Shown piece by piece: positions 12,259 to 14,961 of a stretch of 14,961 bases of DNA. The notes under the pieces were generated by a model that did no database searches, had not been told where the DNA came from, and saw nothing but the letters and a program-made list of their open reading frames with translations. Position numbers and translations under genes: made by a program. This stretch comes from DATFWC01 sp045801465 (GTDB lineage Bacteria; Pseudomonadota; Alphaproteobacteria; Rhizobiales; Xanthobacteraceae), in the NCBI GenBank assembly GCA_045801465.1, contig JBJMSU010000187.1, positions 1 through 14,961 on the forward strand, written 5' to 3'. Within the stretch, counting starts at the first letter, position 1; each line of letters opens with the position of its first letter.

Positions 12259-13965
12259 CTAGCCCTTGATCAGCCCGGCGTCGATCAGCAGGCGGTTGAA
12301 ACGCCGGGCCTCGGCGCCCCCGGCGCAGCGATAGAACAGGCCCTTGCAGCGCTCGAGGATGCGCTTCTGCTCGGCGAACGAAGGGTCGAGCGGCAAGCCG
12401 GCCGCCTCCAGGACCACCAGCGGGAGATAAGGCGCATCGAGCTTGTCGATCGCCAGCGCCAGGTCGGCGGGACGGAAGTTCACCGCATCGAGCGCATAGT
12501 AGGTGGTGAAATAGCTCGGGTCGAAGGCCGCGATCCGCCGTCCGAGCGCGGCGCTGTCGAGTCCGGGCTCGATGATGTGCTTGGCAAACATCGGCTGGTG
12601 ATCGCCGAACCTGACGATGAGGAAGCTCTCGCCGGGAAACTCGCGCGCCAGCCGGGCGCGGAATTGCGCATAATCCTCGGCGCTCAGCGCCTGGCGGCGC
12701 AGATATTCATCGACCTCGGCGCCGTTTCCGGGATCGCGCCAGCCGGGCAGCCGGTCCGGTTCGAACCGGTAGCTCCACGGGAAATGATTGGCCATGGTGT
12801 AGACCAGCACGAACAGCGGCCCGCTCGCGCGCTCGCGCGCGATCAGTCCCGCGGCCGCGTCGAAATAGAAGCGGTCGGCCTGGACCTCGGCGCTTCCGAG
12901 ATCCTTGGCATCGAGGAAACGGTCGATGCCGATGGCCGTCTGGAAGCTGCGCGCGCCGAGAAACGCCCCCATCCACGGATAAAGGCTGAAGGTCTTATAG
13001 CCGCACCGGTGCAGGGCGCGCGGCAAGCCGCGCTCCACCCGCCCGGCCGCCACCCGCGTCACGAACTCGGCGAAGCGTCCGTAGGAGCGCGCCGACAACC
13101 CGGACAGCACGTTGTATTCGGTGTACCACGTCGGTCCGCCTGCGCCCTCCACCACGAACGAGCGCATGGCACCATCGAACGACAGGAACTGACGGCGGTA
13201 GTCCGGCGGCACTTTCACTCCCGGCACGGTGCTCGCGTCGAAGCCCGATTCATCGAGGATCATGACGATGTGCGGCGGCTTCTCCTGTGGCCGGCACTCC
13301 GCCGCGGCGCCCACGCTCAGGCGCTCCGTCACCGCGGCGTCGGCATCGAAGACGCCGCGGACCATCAGTTCGGTCGCGGCGGTCGCTCCCGACATGGCGA
13401 ACTTGGACACGTAGTTCTCGTCCCAGAACTCCTCTTCGCGATCATGCGACACCGCAAACGAGAGAGCCGTGAGGACGGCGAGACAGGTGAAGCCGCCGAG
13501 CGCTGCCGTGCGGAAACGGACGCGGAGGGGATCGAACCACCAGAGCAGGCCGAAGATCGGCAGCGCCAGGAGCGCCGCGGCGGCGACGGTCCAGCCGAGC
13601 CCGGGAAACACCATCATCAGAAAGGCGAACGTCTCGTGGTCGATGATCATGACGTCGATGAAGTTCACCGTCATGAACAGCACGTCGTGCTTGAACCGCG
13701 ACAGCAGGACCAGCACGGTGAACAGCGTCAGCGACAGGGCGGCTGCCGCCGCTGGGCGGCGCAGCAGGGCGAGCCAGAAGCAATTGAGCAAGCCCCAGGC
13801 CAGCAGGAAGGCCGCCTTGCCGACCCCGGTGCGCTCGGACCACACCATCAGTCCCAATGCCGCCAGGTGAATGGCAGCGGTCAGGGCAAAGCGGGCGGCG
13901 AGGTGGCGGTCAGCGGCCGAGGCGGCATTGAGACGCCGCGAGAGATACGTACGAACGGACGGCAT
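12259..13965 (-). CDS. membrane-anchored sulfatase / LTA-synthase-like phosphotransferase family protein
   Basis: The 568-residue protein begins with about five membrane helices (roughly residues 26-42, 51-68, 73-89, 127-144, 155-173) followed by a large periplasmic alkaline-phosphatase-fold domain. Key motifs are IVMILDESGFD (234-244), GGPTWYTEYNVLSGL (276-290) with T279 as the probable nucleophile, MANHFPW (391-397) and RFGDHQP (452-458) with metal ligands D455/H456. This layout matches LtaS, OpgB/MdoB and phosphoethanolamine transferases, which decorate envelope glycans or lipids; the acceptor here cannot be told. ATG 13965 was chosen because sequence upstream is low in membrane character, but the ribosome-binding site is weak and a start at 14028 or 14055 is possible. 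No neighbour points to its target. Confidence 0.82.
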   Translation of the reverse strand: MPSVRTYLSRRLNAASAADRHLAARFALTAAIHLAALGLMVWSERTGVGKAAFLLAWGLLNCFWLALLRRPAAAAALSLTLFTVLVLLSRFKHDVLFMTVNFIDVMIIDHETFAFLMMVFPGLGWTVAAAALLALPIFGLLWWFDPLRVRFRTAALGGFTCLAVLTALSFAVSHDREEEFWDENYVSKFAMSGATAATELMVRGVFDADAAVTERLSVGAAAECRPQEKPPHIVMILDESGFDASTVPGVKVPPDYRRQFLSFDGAMRSFVVEGAGGPTWYTEYNVLSGLSARSYGRFAEFVTRVAAGRVERGLPRALHRCGYKTFSLYPWMGAFLGARSFQTAIGIDRFLDAKDLGSAEVQADRFYFDAAAGLIARERASGPLFVLVYTMANHFPWSYRFEPDRLPGWRDPGNGAEVDEYLRRQALSAEDYAQFRARLAREFPGESFLIVRFGDHQPMFAKHIIEPGLDSAALGRRIAAFDPSYFTTYYALDAVNFRPADLALAIDKLDAPYLPLVVLEAAGLPLDPSFAEQKRILERCKGLFYRCAGGAEARRFNRLLIDAGLIKG

Positions 13966-13985
13966 GGAACCAGACGACCGCGCCC

Positions 13986-14004
13986 GGCAGGAGCCCCTCC
14001 TGCC
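13986..14004. promoter_or_regulatory. perfect hairpin in the leader of the sulfatase-family gene
   Basis: GGCAGGAG-ccc-CTCCTGCC is a perfect 8+8 inverted repeat 21 bases upstream of the chosen ATG. In the minus-strand transcript the stem would include AGGAGG, an SD-like sequence, so it could affect translation if the true start lies near. It may equally be chance or coding if the gene starts further upstream. Confidence 0.35.
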
Positions 14005-14139
14005 CGACGGGAGACGCGGGACTGTCATCAAACGGTAACAAAACCGTCGTGGCAAGCGCCGTGTTGCGCCTTGCCGGCCCGCAGAGCCGCGGTAAGATTG
14101 GTGGTGGCAGCGCCGTAGCCCCAGGGAGCGCCCGCGATC

Positions 14140-14320
14140 CTATGGTTCGAGACGCGTGCCCTCATCCTGAGCAGTCACCCCATCCTTCGAGACGCCCGCT
14201 TCGCGGGCTCCTCAGGATGAGGGTGACTGTCGAAGGACGCGACGCTCCTCACCATGAGGATCGCTTCGTTAGACCTCATGCTGAGGAGCCGCCGAAGGCG
14301 GCGTCTCGAAGGAGAGGTCG
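14140..14320. repeat. cluster of inverted copies of a dispersed palindromic repeat
   Basis: Copies of a short unit occur in both orientations: ATCCTTCGAGACGCC...GGGCTCCTCAGGATGAGG (14182-14222) and CCTCATGCTGAGGAGCC...GGCGTCTCGAAGGAG (14275-14313), with partial copies at 14145-14170 and 14232-14260. The unit resembles a repeat frequently seen between genes in Bradyrhizobium-type genomes (from memory). It fills most of the gene-free stretch 13966-14381 downstream of ilvC; the remaining bases show nothing further. Confidence 0.85.
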
Positions 14321-14381
14321 TTCACTCTGCCACCCTCGCCTCATGCGCTACCGGGCAAAGCCCTCGGCAGCAAACCGCCGA

Positions 14382-14961
14382 TCAGTTGCGGCTCTTGTCC
14401 ACCAGCGCGCGCTCCTTGATCCACGGCATCATGGCGCGCAGCTTTTCGCCCACCGCCTCGGCCGGATGTGCGGCCAGCTTGGCGCGCATCGCCTTGAACG
14501 AGGTCTGGTTGACGCGGTTCTCCAGCATCCAATCCTTGGCGAACTTGCCCGACTGGATGTCGGACAGGATGCGCTTCATCTCGGCGCGCGTCTCGTCGGT
14601 GACGACGCGCGGGCCGGAGACGTACTCGCCATACTCGGCGGTGTTCGAGACCGAGTAGTTCATGGTGGCGATGCCGCCCTCGTAAATCAGGTCGACGATC
14701 AGCTTCACCTCATGCACGCATTCGAAGTACGCCATCTCGGGCGCGTAGCCGGCTTCCACCAGCGTCTCGAAGCCACCCTTGATCAGTTCGACCAGACCGC
14801 CGCACAGCACCACCTGCTCGCCGAACAGGTCGGTCTCGCATTCCTCCTTGAAGGTCGTCTCGATGACGCCCGAGCGGCCGCCGCCAATGGCCGAGGCGTA
14901 GGAGAGCGCGATCTCGAGCGCATTGCCCGAGGAGTTCTGCGCCACGGCGACGAGGCAGGGG
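14382..14961 (-). CDS. ilvC: ketol-acid reductoisomerase, C-terminal part (gene continues beyond the window)
   Basis: IlvC isomerises and reduces acetolactate (or acetohydroxybutyrate) with NADPH in valine, isoleucine and leucine synthesis. The visible 192 residues cover the all-helical C-terminal knotted domain: NSSGNALEIALSYASAIGGG, then ETDLFGEQVVLCGG with the metal-binding Asp and Glu, and ECVHEVKLIVDLIYEGG with further acidic ligands, ending KSRN. The frame is open to the right edge (reading PCLVAVAQNSSG), so the start lies outside and the gene is partial here. With leuA at the other end it brackets the window with branched-chain amino acid genes. Confidence 0.97.
   Translation of the reverse strand, partial: PCLVAVAQNSSGNALEIALSYASAIGGGRSGVIETTFKEECETDLFGEQVVLCGGLVELIKGGFETLVEAGYAPEMAYFECVHEVKLIVDLIYEGGIATMNYSVSNTAEYGEYVSGPRVVTDETRAEMKRILSDIQSGKFAKDWMLENRVNQTSFKAMRAKLAAHPAEAVGEKLRAMMPWIKERALVDKSRN

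Noticed and set aside
12053..12262. 69-codon plus-strand frame ending MYHELRKRGTS
   Set aside because: It lies entirely within the palindromic repeats and has no visible ribosome-binding site; likely repeat-derived.
12577..14118. 513-codon open frame on the plus strand opposite the sulfatase-family gene
   Set aside because: Composition biased and without motifs, while the minus strand has membrane helices and conserved active-site motifs.
12113..14320. CRISPR array from the multiple short repeats
   Set aside because: Repeats are palindromic, few, diverged, irregularly spaced and lack uniform spacers; no cas genes are present.

Overview
The window looks like chromosomal DNA from a high-GC alphaproteobacterium, most likely in Rhizobiales (Bradyrhizobium / Rhodopseudomonas / Xanthobacteraceae-like). 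This rests on GC-rich codon use with long spurious open frames opposite real genes, on the character of the proteins, and on several families of short palindromic intergenic repeats of the type common in that group. No RNA genes, transposases, integrases or CRISPR arrays were seen. Genus assignment is inference.

Layout. Both ends carry branched-chain amino acid genes on the minus strand: leuA (2-isopropylmalate synthase, 95-1693) on the left and the C-terminal part of ilvC (ketol-acid reductoisomerase, running off the right edge) on the right. In front of leuA is a leader that encodes a 35-residue peptide with four consecutive leucine codons, followed by mutually exclusive RNA pairings. The leucine-codon tract itself is complementary to the leuA ribosome-binding site. 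This is the most interesting regulatory element in the window. Upstream of leuA come a class III-like PPK2 polyphosphate kinase, a Nudix hydrolase with a partly degenerate box, and a PhzF-family isomerase, all on the minus strand.

A second block (4.8-12.0 kb) is about transport and cofactors. On the minus strand, a NitT/TauT-type ABC substrate-binding protein, a GFA/CENP-V-fold protein and a pyridoxal kinase (pdxY, TTG start) form a tight apparent operon. The matching-type ABC ATPase and permease lie 3.3 kb further upstream on the same strand. A complete TRAP transporter (dctP-dctQ-dctM) sits between the two ABC parts on the plus strand, so the ABC system appears split by an oppositely oriented TRAP cassette.

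A third block (12.26-13.97 kb) is a membrane-anchored sulfatase/LTA-synthase-like transferase of unknown target, flanked by two related palindromes bounded by CTAG. The larger intergenic gaps mostly hold palindromic repeats (4729-4822, 8313-8428, 10322-10390, 12113-12174, 12183-12258, 14140-14320). Several abut stop codons, so they probably also serve as 3' end hairpins.
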